Positions 1 through 8,082 of a DNA stretch of 64,000 nucleotides are shown here, in pieces (the first letter of the stretch is position 1; every line of letters starts with the position of its first letter). The stretch comes from an uncultured Schlesneria sp. (GTDB lineage Bacteria; Planctomycetota; Planctomycetia; Planctomycetales; Planctomycetaceae), in the NCBI GenBank assembly GCA_903834925.1, contig CAILLA010000022.1:23674-87673 (forward strand), written 5' to 3'. Both the position numbers and the translations under genes were made by a program. The notes under the pieces are model-generated. The model made no database searches. It was not told the origin of the DNA and worked only from the letters and a program-made list of their open reading frames with translations.

Positions 1-2
1 TG

Positions 3-2093
3 TCAACCAACGGGGAACGGGGCTTCGCGTCGGAATTCGTTAAAGTGCATGTATTCCCAATGTCGGTAGATGGGTGACTGGGCTACCAGTTTTTCGTGCG
101 GCCCAAACGCCGCAACTTTTCCTTCATGCAGAACCAGGACATGGTCCGTTCGACGGACTGTCGACATTCGGGCCGGCAGGAAAATGACGGTCCGCTCGCG
201 ACAAATGCGATCATACGCATCGGCAAGCAAAGTTTTTGTGTCGTCATCGAATTGAACCCAGGGTTCTTCAATAATCAAAAGCGCCGGGTTACGAACAATT
301 GCACGAGCCAGCCCAAGTCGAAATCTCTGGCCAATATCCAGCGAATCGCCCTCACCTGACAGGACCGTTTCGTAACCGTTGAAAAGTTTCACGATGAAGT
401 TATGCGCATGAGAGATCTTCGCGGCCTCGGTCACCTGTTGCAGCGTAAGTTCCGACTGCCCTCCGCGAATGTTTTCAAAGACTGTCCCTTCAAAGGGAGG
501 ATCATCAGCGGCAACAAAGACGGTTTCTGCCCGAAGCGATTCCAGCGTCACCCACGCAATATCCTCTCCGTCGATCATCACCCGACCTTCGCGCGGTTCA
601 ATAAATCGAGGCAGCATTAACGCCACTGCTTTTGCTTCCAGGGGATCAGCCGAGACGATTGCATAACATTTATCGACCTCGAATTTGAAATCGACACCGT
701 CCAGAATTTTCTGGCCACTCTGGGAAACATATTTGACGTTCTCAAAGTGAAGCGTTTTTCCCATCGGTTGCAAGAATTTGGCTCCGATCGCCTGACTGAC
801 TGTCGGAACCCGGTTGAGATAACGCTGGATTTTCTCAGCGGCAAAGCTAACGTCGTGACGAAATAACGGGAGCTTTTTCAACGCAAGAAGACTTGGGATC
901 GACAAGGCGACAGTAGCAAAGAACGTGAATCCTTCGGCAACAGTGAATCGATCGAAAGAGGAAGTGACATTTGACGTCAAGACGTTGCTGCAAACGAGAA
1001 ACACGAGAAATGCCATCAAGCCGGCACAAGCGAAGACGACAAAAGTACCCGGATGATTAATGGCGTCTGACGTGAACAGGTAATCATTCAACCGAGAATG
1101 GTAACGATTCAGATGCTTTTGAAACTGTTCGTGCTCGTCACGTTCAATTCCCAGTCCGCGAGTGAGCCTGGCGTTCTTAAAGTTTGCCAATAAAACGTAT
1201 TGTTCGTCGCGACTGCGATCTTCAGCCAGACGACTTTTCTGCAATGCGGCACGCCGGACACTATTCATCAATAAAGTACCAAGAACTAGCGCCGCAAGCC
1301 ACTGAAGGGATAATTGCCAGTTCAGGCTGAGCAGCACAAACGACAAGCCGAACAGTTCGAGCGGATACCGGCAGATCGTCGAAATCGATTCAAACAGTCC
1401 ATTTCGCAGGATTTCCACATCATCAACAAATAGCTGGTTCGCCAGTTCGTTTCCGGTGCCGTCCAGATCTTCAGGACTGATCCTTAAAATTTGGCGGTGT
1501 AGCTGGCGCCTTGCAGCAGTGATACCGTCGATGGAGGCTCGATGGCTGTGGTATCGGATACGCCCCAGGCAAAAAGATCTCAATACGAACAGCAAGACTC
1601 CAATGGATAAAATCCAAATCAAGGCCAGAATGTTCGTTTGCAACCAGCTTACCTCTCGGTACAGGATCGAAATGGCACTTCCGCACCAATTGTTGCGTGA
1701 CTGCCAGACCGCAGGGAGAATGCCACGCTCGTCATAGAAGACATGGGTCGATTCAGGAAATTCCGGCGATTCGGATGTCGCGTCCCGATTGTCAATTGCT
1801 ATCTGCGAACCGCCCGCGGCTTTCAATCCCGTCAATTCTTCAAATTGTGTCGCTTCCGTAGGTGAAAGAACCAGGTCGATCCGGCCCCGATCGACGAGAA
1901 GTCCGACCAACAGGCTCAGGTCAAGCAACAATAAAACAAGAAAGACCACTGCTGGGATGGACCAAAGTACTGCGAATCGTGCCTGACCATGAATCAAGCT
2001 TCGTCGAGACATGATCCGTTCAAGCGAACTTGGATGAGACACTTCCACGATCGATGCCAATCCGCGAGAGAAACAGCCATCCCCTCCGTGCAT
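3..2093 (-). CDS. Half-ABC exporter (TM domain + ATPase domain) with degenerate ATP-binding motifs
   Basis: 696 aa. Hydrophobic segments lie near residues 40-68, 150-172, 245-275 and 348-402, followed by a nucleotide-binding-like domain from about 445. The first two membrane segments are separated by an unusually long extracytoplasmic loop (about 70-148). The ATPase domain is eroded. Where a Walker A (GxxGxGKST) should be, residues 481-489 read SADPLEAKA, with no P-loop lysine in register. The Q-loop glutamine is gone, the signature is LDIGQ (585-589) rather than LSGGQ, and the H-loop histidine is alanine (A641). The Walker B region still ends in EE (609-610). Such a subunit probably acts, if at all, as the non-hydrolysing half of a heterodimer, but no partner is in the window. 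Met28 (codon ending at 2012) is an alternative start; neither start has a strong ribosome-binding site. The stop lies at the window edge. Confidence 0.85.
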   Translation of the reverse strand: MHGGDGCFSRGLASIVEVSHPSSLERIMSRRSLIHGQARFAVLWSIPAVVFLVLLLLDLSLLVGLLVDRGRIDLVLSPTEATQFEELTGLKAAGGSQIAIDNRDATSESPEFPESTHVFYDERGILPAVWQSRNNWCGSAISILYREVSWLQTNILALIWILSIGVLLFVLRSFCLGRIRYHSHRASIDGITAARRQLHRQILRISPEDLDGTGNELANQLFVDDVEILRNGLFESISTICRYPLELFGLSFVLLSLNWQLSLQWLAALVLGTLLMNSVRRAALQKSRLAEDRSRDEQYVLLANFKNARLTRGLGIERDEHEQFQKHLNRYHSRLNDYLFTSDAINHPGTFVVFACAGLMAFLVFLVCSNVLTSNVTSSFDRFTVAEGFTFFATVALSIPSLLALKKLPLFRHDVSFAAEKIQRYLNRVPTVSQAIGAKFLQPMGKTLHFENVKYVSQSGQKILDGVDFKFEVDKCYAIVSADPLEAKAVALMLPRFIEPREGRVMIDGEDIAWVTLESLRAETVFVAADDPPFEGTVFENIRGGQSELTLQQVTEAAKISHAHNFIVKLFNGYETVLSGEGDSLDIGQRFRLGLARAIVRNPALLIIEEPWVQFDDDTKTLLADAYDRICRERTVIFLPARMSTVRRTDHVLVLHEGKVAAFGPHEKLVAQSPIYRHWEYMHFNEFRREAPFPVG

Positions 2094-2190
2094 TGAGACG
2101 ACCGCACCGGAACGGTCTTGTAACGATCATTATCATCACGAGATTTGGGTCAAAATGAAACTGATCACGTGAGAATCCCAATCTTCACGC

Positions 2191-3138
2191 CTATGCCAGG
2201 TCGCGGTCTTCAAACAAAATGAATGCCATTAAGATGGCTGCGCAACAATAGCATGCACAATAGATGGCTGAATATCCAAGGTAGATCGGCGGCACAATAT
2301 CCCCGGTCGCAACAGCCGCGCTGATGTTAAAAAGATCCAGCGACGGCAGAATTGTTGCGATTAATCGAGCCATAAACTGGACGAATTCCAGTTTCAAGAC
2401 ACCGGCCTGCACCATCAACCCTGTGAGATGCCCCACGACGAAAATTGCGAAACAACTCGTCAGATTGACGACCATGGGAAGTCGTGTCGAAATCGCCACG
2501 CTCACTGCGGTCAATACGGCAATCTCCATTAAAAGCAAACCGATACCAGGAAGAACCTGATAAACTTCATGGATTCGCTCGGCATGTGGAGGAACATCTT
2601 TCGAGCCTTCCCGGGCGTCGTAACTGACCTTGAAATAAATCAGAACCAGGAAAACCGTTACCACAGGAAGCATGTACCACAGGACCGCTTGAAGGATCCC
2701 GATGTACTTCCCAAGCACAAATTGACGGCGATTGATCGGCTTTGAAAGCAGCGTCATCGCTGTTTTGCCGTCGATTTCTTCCGCCACACTGGTGCTGGCG
2801 GTCCAGACAGCGATGAGGAGTCCTGTAATCAGCAACGTTGCCAAGCCGCAATCCTTAACCATCTTCACGTCTTCGCCGAGCGAAAAGAATGGAAGGACAT
2901 AGTTTAGAAGCAGAATCACAATGGCAAGTGCCATACAGAGCAGGAAAACCGGTTGCCGGACAGCCTCTTTCGTTGTGGCCCGGGCAATAATTCCCGCCTT
3001 TGTCGTGTAGTTAAAGCCAATGAGCGCCAAAAGAAGTACGACGCAGGCCAGAATTGTCGGAATCCAATTCACCGTCCCTTGTTGTGAGACGTCTTCCAAA
3101 GCCAGCAGCAAGGAGGGAAAAAGAGTCGACGGCAGCAT
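2191..3138 (-). CDS. ABC-2 type transporter permease
   Basis: 315 aa, about six hydrophobic segments. After the second segment comes an [20 protein letters not shown] stretch, which resembles the conserved cytoplasmic loop of ABC-2 permeases (GldF/NosY-like). It is likely the membrane subunit of an exporter or multi-copper-maturation-type ABC system; the substrate is not predictable. I chose the ATG at 3136-3138 because a GAGG lies 6 nt upstream; a TTG two codons earlier is also open. The usual separate ATP-binding subunit is not adjacent. The next gene downstream, 97 nt away, is a fused exporter half with a degenerate ATPase, which is not the normal partner of an ABC-2 permease. Confidence 0.82.
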   Translation of the reverse strand: MLPSTLFPSLLLALEDVSQQGTVNWIPTILACVVLLLALIGFNYTTKAGIIARATTKEAVRQPVFLLCMALAIVILLLNYVLPFFSLGEDVKMVKDCGLATLLITGLLIAVWTASTSVAEEIDGKTAMTLLSKPINRRQFVLGKYIGILQAVLWYMLPVVTVFLVLIYFKVSYDAREGSKDVPPHAERIHEVYQVLPGIGLLLMEIAVLTAVSVAISTRLPMVVNLTSCFAIFVVGHLTGLMVQAGVLKLEFVQFMARLIATILPSLDLFNISAAVATGDIVPPIYLGYSAIYCACYCCAAILMAFILFEDRDLA

Positions 3139-3509
3139 GTACAACCTCGCGGTAACGAAAAAAACACCAATTCTGGGACGGATCTGAGTTTAGACGGATC
3201 AGATGCGGTCGCGATGCGTACGTCGAAACCTGACGATCCGTTGGACAGAAGCCATGAATGTACCGCCGTTGACGACCGAAGAAAACCGGTCACATCGATT
3301 TGTTCACAAATTCCTGTTTCCGGCAGGAATGCGGAAAACGTGACCTGATGTACAGACAATGATTTTCGCTTGAAGATACTACGGCAGGCCGTATTGCGAA
3401 AATGAGAAAAATGTGCCTCGGCTGCTCAACCCACTTTCGAGCAACCGAGGCCAGAGGCTTTGCAGTCCCCAGCCCAACTACGGCAATTGAGTAACGAATC
3501 GTCTACAGA
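3139..3509. other. Intergenic region, 371 bp
   Basis: Holds the terminator of the thioredoxin-like gene at its right end and presumably the promoter of the ABC-2 permease near the left end. A 96-codon open frame (3069-3359, minus) overlaps the permease start in another frame and shows no recognisable domain, so I do not call it. Confidence 0.5.
3404..3451 (-). terminator. Intrinsic terminator after thioredoxin/YHS gene
   Basis: Arms 3415-3427 and 3439-3451 pair over 13 positions with one mismatch (GCCTCGG/CCGAGGC ends). Read on the minus strand the hairpin is followed by CATTTTT. It lies 60 nt past the stop at 3510, as expected for the end of that transcript. Confidence 0.7.
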
Positions 3510-4361
3510 TCAAAGATCGTTAATGTAATACAGCGGCGTCTGAATAAATCGCTGTTGCCGTTCCCGATCACTAAACAACCAGATCCGCCCTCTCCATGTC
3601 ACCGCCATCCGAGGGTCACCCTTCCCCGCTGACGCACCTTCTCGAGAACTGACCAGACATTGACCGTTTGCCACGGGCCAATATTTCTCAGGATCTGCCA
3701 GGAATTTCTGGCGATGTTCATCCGATTGGAAGCAGATCGTCTGACCACGATGCTCTGCCAGGAATTCCATCGATCCCCTACGAACTCGACTCTCCTCCAA
3801 TATGCTGACCAGGCAATAACCATCAAATCCCAGTGAAATGGCATTGGCGGGTTGCAGGGCAGAAACGGGTTCGTTGGAATCTTTCAACACTTCTTTTTGC
3901 GTGCGAATCGAAATCGATGAATTCGAAAGCGATGACATGTTTGCAATCAGATCCCCAGCCGATTGAAAACCCGACATCCGCTTGAGAATGGACAGATCCG
4001 GAGTGACCACCATTGTCGTTGGGAATGCTTCAACGCCAAACCCTGTAACGAGTTCCGGGTGCTCATCTGCGTCGATCATGTAAGGGACAAAGTTCGATTG
4101 AACAAGGTCAACCACACGAGAATCGGTAAAGGTGAGCTGTTTCATCTGACGGCACGGACCACACCAGGTCGCCGTCACACTGATGATTAACGGCTTTCCA
4201 TCGCGAGTCGCTTCGTCGACAGCCCGTCGATATGACGGCCGCCAGTCAATCGACGGAGCTTTTTCGAATCCTCCGTAATCCTGAGCCTCGGCAGGGATCA
4301 CTCCTAAGGCGATCGCTACCAGGCTGCTTTTCAGAGCATTCATTAATCGCAGTTTTCGCAT
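3510..4361 (-). CDS. Secreted thioredoxin-fold protein with two tandem YHS-like repeats
   Basis: 283 aa. Start chosen at the ATG ending at 4361 because a perfect AGGAGG lies 5 nt upstream; the open frame continues 29 codons further without such a site. A signal peptide (residues 1-26, ending AEA-Q) suggests export. Residues 40-150 are thioredoxin-like with a CGPC redox motif (C67, C70) and a cis-proline region FPTT, so a disulfide or thiol redox role in the periplasm is likely. The C-terminal third carries two repeats beginning GYCLVS (181) and GQCLVS (233), each ending in an F-x-S-D-x-x-R-Q-x-F element (the first followed by LADPEKYWP), as in YHS domains, which are often found in metal-handling proteins. 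The combination suggests redox handling of a metal or metalloprotein; that is inference. Confidence 0.85.
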   Translation of the reverse strand: MRKLRLMNALKSSLVAIALGVIPAEAQDYGGFEKAPSIDWRPSYRRAVDEATRDGKPLIISVTATWCGPCRQMKQLTFTDSRVVDLVQSNFVPYMIDADEHPELVTGFGVEAFPTTMVVTPDLSILKRMSGFQSAGDLIANMSSLSNSSISIRTQKEVLKDSNEPVSALQPANAISLGFDGYCLVSILEESRVRRGSMEFLAEHRGQTICFQSDEHRQKFLADPEKYWPVANGQCLVSSREGASAGKGDPRMAVTWRGRIWLFSDRERQQRFIQTPLYYINDL

Positions 4362-4987
4362 ACCAACCTCCTGGGCCGAACCTTCGGTTCTCAAATCCAT
4401 CCATGTCCTCTGCCTTGGTGGCTCACGGCCCATTCGTATCGCCACCAAGCTTCAAGGAAGCCCAAAGGATAGTTGCGACTTAGGGGGCGTGCCATCGACT
4501 CAAGGATCCCAACCTTTCAGTTTCGCAAGCTGCAAAAAAAGTGACTTGATTTTGTGAGCCAAATTACTTGCGACTTTCGTCAAAATTCCGCTGATCTCGT
4601 CGGCTTGAACAAATTGGCTAAACCACATTGGAAACCAAAACAATATCTCTTAAGCGATATGACCACTGGCATAAATTGCCGGTGAAATTTTCCGTAACCT
4701 TATATTTTGTAAGTATTTGCGGATCAGGAAGCTTGTGAGTATTACGACGAAAACTCGCTGACAAAATTTCTCGCTCTGACAGCACGATCAATCAATCCGA
4801 TAGCCACGACAGACCTGAACTCCTTTACGCGCTCGTCTAGGGGGAATGGAAGTCAGTAAGAGCGTCGTGATGCACGCGATTGTGGTTGCCGTACGCCAAG
4901 ACGGCAGCCGCAAGCTCGGTGGTCGTCCACGGACGAACAACGAGACGACGCTGAGTTCAGTTGGAATAAAATCACAAGGAGTGGCAG
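4362..4987. other. Intergenic region, 626 bp, upstream of porin gene
   Basis: Divergent spacer between the thioredoxin/YHS gene and the porin. The part from about 4500 to 4770 is visibly AT-richer than its surroundings and is a plausible promoter and 5'-leader region for the porin, but I cannot assign a convincing -35/-10 pair. Overlapping open frames at 4788-5123 (minus) and 4846-5091 (plus) look like chance. Confidence 0.4.
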
Positions 4988-6517
4988 ATGTTGGGTCTTC
5001 GGAAACTTCGATTTGTCGACATCGGGACAGGATTGTCCATGATGCTCGGCACAGCGGGCATGCTAGTCGCGGGAGCTCTTTCCGCAGCTGATCCGCAATG
5101 TACGACAACAACGAGCTGCACACAGGCCCAGCCTGCGTGCTGTGATCAAATCTTCGCTGATGCCGCAGCTCGAATCAACGGCCTCTACGCGGGTTTGAAT
5201 TGTGACACTTGTGCCGCTCCTGCGACGCCTGCCCCCGCCTGTGCCGCAACTGCTGACGCATGTGGGGCAACCGCCGGTGGATGTGGAGCTGCTGGTGGTG
5301 GCGGAGATACTTCGGCCCCTTGGGGTTTGACCGACCTCTTCGATGAAGAGGGTGGAAAGAACCACCTCAAGGACAATGGCTACAAACTGGGTGGAAACCT
5401 GGTTCAAAGCTATACCTGGAACTTTCAGAACCCCAGCAATCGCTGGAACGGTCCTGTAACATGGCCTGACCGTTCGAACGAATACCAGCTGAACCAGTTC
5501 TGGCTGTTCGCTGAAAAAGCGACTGATACCAGCAAGAAAGATTGGGACTTCGGGGGTCGTGCCGACTTCCTGTATGGTACCAACGCCCGTTTGACGACCG
5601 AATCAGGTTTGGAAACGCCACACCTGAACGGTCCTGGGATTTACGGCCTGGCGATTCCTCAGTTCTACGGGGAAGCCGCTTATAAGAAGTTGAAAGTCAA
5701 GGTCGGTCACTTCATCTCGCCGATCGGTTACTTCACGGTCGACACGACCCAGAACTTCTTCAGCACCATCCCTTACACCTATCAGTGGGGTGAGCCTTTC
5801 ACTCATACTGGCGCTATGGCAACCTACCAGTTCACTGACAATTTTGTCGCCAGTAGCGGTATGATCAAGGGTTGGGATAACTTCGCCGGTGACAACGGTC
5901 ACCTCGGTTACCTCGGTACATGGGGTTACACGTTCCAAGACAAGTCGAACCTGGCTCAGGTTATCGTTCTGTCACAAGAACCTAACTTCTACAACACCTT
6001 TACCCAACGATACTACCAATCGCTGGTTTACACCAAACCGATCAACGACAACCTGACCTACGTAGGACAGAGCGATTTCGGTACTCAACGTGATGCAACG
6101 GTCAGTGGCCAGCGAGCCAACTGGTACGGTATCAATCAGTACATGTACTACAAAGTCAACGACAAGTGGACCTGGGGTGCAAACTTCGAATGGTGGCGTG
6201 ACGAAGAAGGTTACCGAGTTCAACAGTTCCTGCCAGGTACGGCAGCCAGCGGTATTACCGGTAATCCAAACGGCGTGAACAATCTGCCCGGCGGTTACAT
6301 GGGCAACTTCTACCAGGCAACGTTCGGACCACGTTGGTACCCAACCGGCAAACCGAACTTCTTCATTCGTCCTAACTTCCGCTTCGACTGGTTCGAAGGG
6401 AATATCAATAATCAGACCCAACAGGCTGTTACTGGTGCTTCGAACCAGAAGCCTTATGACAATGGTCAAAAGAACCATCAGGGTCTGTTCATTACCGACG
6501 TTTGCTGGACGTTCTAA
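4988..6517 (+). CDS. Outer-membrane beta-barrel porin (OmpL/BBP2-like) with Cys-rich N-terminal segment
   Basis: 509 aa. AAGGAG lies 6 nt before the ATG. An N-terminal signal peptide (about residues 1-35, ending ALSA-AD) leads into a low-complexity segment (about 36-112) with nine cysteines plus many Ala, Thr and Gly, then a long beta-strand-rich domain. That domain is full of alternating aromatic residues and short loops (for example KKLKVKVGHFISPIGYFTVD and GPRWYPTGKPNFFIRPNFRF) and ends in a C-terminal Phe, the usual outer-membrane barrel signature. The layout matches the planctomycete proteins annotated as putative beta-barrel porin-2 (OmpL-like). Likely role: diffusion channel in the outer membrane. 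The cysteines could cross-link to other envelope proteins. A strong terminator follows. Confidence 0.85.
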   Translation: MLGLRKLRFVDIGTGLSMMLGTAGMLVAGALSAADPQCTTTTSCTQAQPACCDQIFADAAARINGLYAGLNCDTCAAPATPAPACAATADACGATAGGCGAAGGGGDTSAPWGLTDLFDEEGGKNHLKDNGYKLGGNLVQSYTWNFQNPSNRWNGPVTWPDRSNEYQLNQFWLFAEKATDTSKKDWDFGGRADFLYGTNARLTTESGLETPHLNGPGIYGLAIPQFYGEAAYKKLKVKVGHFISPIGYFTVDTTQNFFSTIPYTYQWGEPFTHTGAMATYQFTDNFVASSGMIKGWDNFAGDNGHLGYLGTWGYTFQDKSNLAQVIVLSQEPNFYNTFTQRYYQSLVYTKPINDNLTYVGQSDFGTQRDATVSGQRANWYGINQYMYYKVNDKWTWGANFEWWRDEEGYRVQQFLPGTAASGITGNPNGVNNLPGGYMGNFYQATFGPRWYPTGKPNFFIRPNFRFDWFEGNINNQTQQAVTGASNQKPYDNGQKNHQGLFITDVCWTF

Positions 6518-6549
6518 ACAGATTGAGCTGATCGCTTAATAAAGTAGAA

Positions 6550-6590
6550 AGCCGCCCGGAGACTTTGTCTTCGGGCGGCTCGTACTTTTT
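6550..6590 (+). terminator. Intrinsic terminator of porin gene
   Basis: The hairpin pairs AGCCGCCCG (6550-6558) with CGGGCGGCT (6572-6580), extended by AGAC/GTCT around a short TTT loop, and is followed by TTTTT at 6586-6590. It may also serve the convergent small gene ending at 6596. Confidence 0.85.
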
Positions 6591-6595
6591 CCCAT

Positions 6596-6847
6596 TTAAC
6601 GCCCCGAACCGTCCGAATTGATCGCTTCGTAGGATCGAATGGGTGATTCGTGGTTGACTTTTCCTGCCAGCCTCAAAATCCTCGAAAATTCAAACACAAA
6701 GAGGCTCAGAAGTAGCGCAATCGCCACGATTCCAAAAACGAGCGATGAATCAACCGTTCGACTTATTCTGTTTTGACTTGAAGCCGGGGTTTCACAAGTC
6801 AGGTTGTGACCCGTCATGTTGTGATCAGATAGCGAATTCATTGACAT
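6596..6847 (-). CDS. Small single-span membrane protein, unknown
   Basis: 83 aa from the ATG at 6845-6847; a TTG six codons upstream is also open. One clear membrane segment (about residues 36-59, LVFGIVAIALLLSLFVFEF) follows a polar N-terminal third rich in Ser, Asn and Thr. There is no recognisable domain and no convincing ribosome-binding site. It sits convergent to the porin, sharing its terminator region. It could be a genuine lineage-specific envelope peptide or a chance frame; the membrane segment argues for the former. Confidence 0.4.
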   Translation of the reverse strand: MSMNSLSDHNMTGHNLTCETPASSQNRISRTVDSSLVFGIVAIALLLSLFVFEFSRILRLAGKVNHESPIRSYEAINSDGSGR

Positions 6848-7048
6848 TCGGAAAAAACCAATCAATTACGTCGGTCGCGCACCAAACTCTCAATGCCGTT
6901 TTGAGTCACCGATTCAAGTCTTAACCGATGGTGATCGCGATTGAAATACAAAACTCAGTGATGCAGATACGAATTCATCTCGGTGAAAAAAAATCTTCCA
7001 TAAGCTTGTAAAGTTTATGACATTCACGTCAAAGAAAATGCGATCTTG

Positions 7049-8065
7049 CTATCCTGAGCCCATCATGCGACGCGCATCGACCGGCTGCGCCAGGGCGATG
7101 AGGACTTTGCCGAAGACGTTTTCGTTTAGTTTTTTGAAGGCGGCTGCGGCTTCCTTCAGTGGGAACACTTGGTCGAAGACGGGGCGGGATTGGGTACGGC
7201 TCATTAATGTGACGATCTGTTCCCATGCCGCTTGTGCCTGTTGCGGAGTGTCGTCTGTGACGAGGACTCCGTGGATCGAGGCTCGTTTGAACATCAGGGC
7301 CGGAATCGGAATCGTCCCTTCGACGCCACCGAGGATCCCTACGACACTAACTCGTCCATGAACTCCCAATAAATGGACTGATGTTGACAATGACGGTCCG
7401 CCAACATTTTCGACAACGAGTGAAACTCCCTTTGACTTAACGGCGTCACAGATTTTTTCCTTGAGATGCGGATCATCAGGAGCAAAGACGTGGTGTGCTC
7501 CGATTTGTTGCAGTCGTGACCGCTTGGCTTCGGAGCGGGAAAGTGCGACGACGATGGCTCCGGCGGAGTTAGCCAGTTGAACGGCGGCAAGCCCGACACC
7601 GCCTGAAGCTCCAGTGATGACGACCGACTGGCCAGGTTTCAGTCCACCGACATCGAACAGGGCTTTCCAGGAAGTTTGGAACACGAGTGGGGCCGCCGCA
7701 GCCTCAGCCTCCGTCCACGCATCCGGTTTTCGAGCCAGATTTTCGGCGGCGACCCATTGTTTTTCGCAAAGCGTTCCGTTGATGAGGTCAGTGGTTGAGG
7801 ATTGGAGCACAACCACTGAGTCACCAGGCTTCCATTTTCCGTCGCCATCACCTCGAATCACGACACCACAGGCGTCACGACCGGGAATAAACGGGGGCTT
7901 GGGCCCGCCAGGATATTTTCCTTCGATCTGAAAATTGTCTGCGGGATTGAGGCCGACAGCGTGGATCTGAACCAGGACGTCAGTGGGACGTCCTTCTCGT
8001 AATTCGATTTCGGTAATGCGAGTATTGAGCCAGCCGCCGGGTGGTGACGTGACAAGAGCGTGCAT
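7049..8065 (-). CDS. MDR-family zinc-free oxidoreductase (quinone oxidoreductase-like)
   Basis: 338 aa from MHALVTSP. The frame is open upstream but the family resemblance begins here; an ATG one codon earlier is equivalent. N-terminal GroES-like fold (VLVQIHAVGLNPADN, then PGRDACGVV) and a Rossmann domain with VVITGASGGVGLAAVQLANS for NADPH binding. The structural-zinc cysteines of classical alcohol dehydrogenases are absent, placing it among quinone oxidoreductase/enoyl-reductase-like MDR proteins. It probably reduces an electrophilic small molecule in the cytoplasm; substrate unknown. It begins 17 nt after the stop of the GH10-like gene on the same strand, so the two are probably co-transcribed. 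Confidence 0.85.
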   Translation of the reverse strand: MHALVTSPPGGWLNTRITEIELREGRPTDVLVQIHAVGLNPADNFQIEGKYPGGPKPPFIPGRDACGVVIRGDGDGKWKPGDSVVVLQSSTTDLINGTLCEKQWVAAENLARKPDAWTEAEAAAAPLVFQTSWKALFDVGGLKPGQSVVITGASGGVGLAAVQLANSAGAIVVALSRSEAKRSRLQQIGAHHVFAPDDPHLKEKICDAVKSKGVSLVVENVGGPSLSTSVHLLGVHGRVSVVGILGGVEGTIPIPALMFKRASIHGVLVTDDTPQQAQAAWEQIVTLMSRTQSRPVFDQVFPLKEAAAAFKKLNENVFGKVLIALAQPVDARRMMGSG

Positions 8066-8082
8066 CATATAACACCAGTCAT

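Noticed and set aside
3069..3359. 96-codon minus-strand open frame
   Set aside because: Overlaps the permease start in another frame and encodes no recognisable domain or hydrophobic segment.
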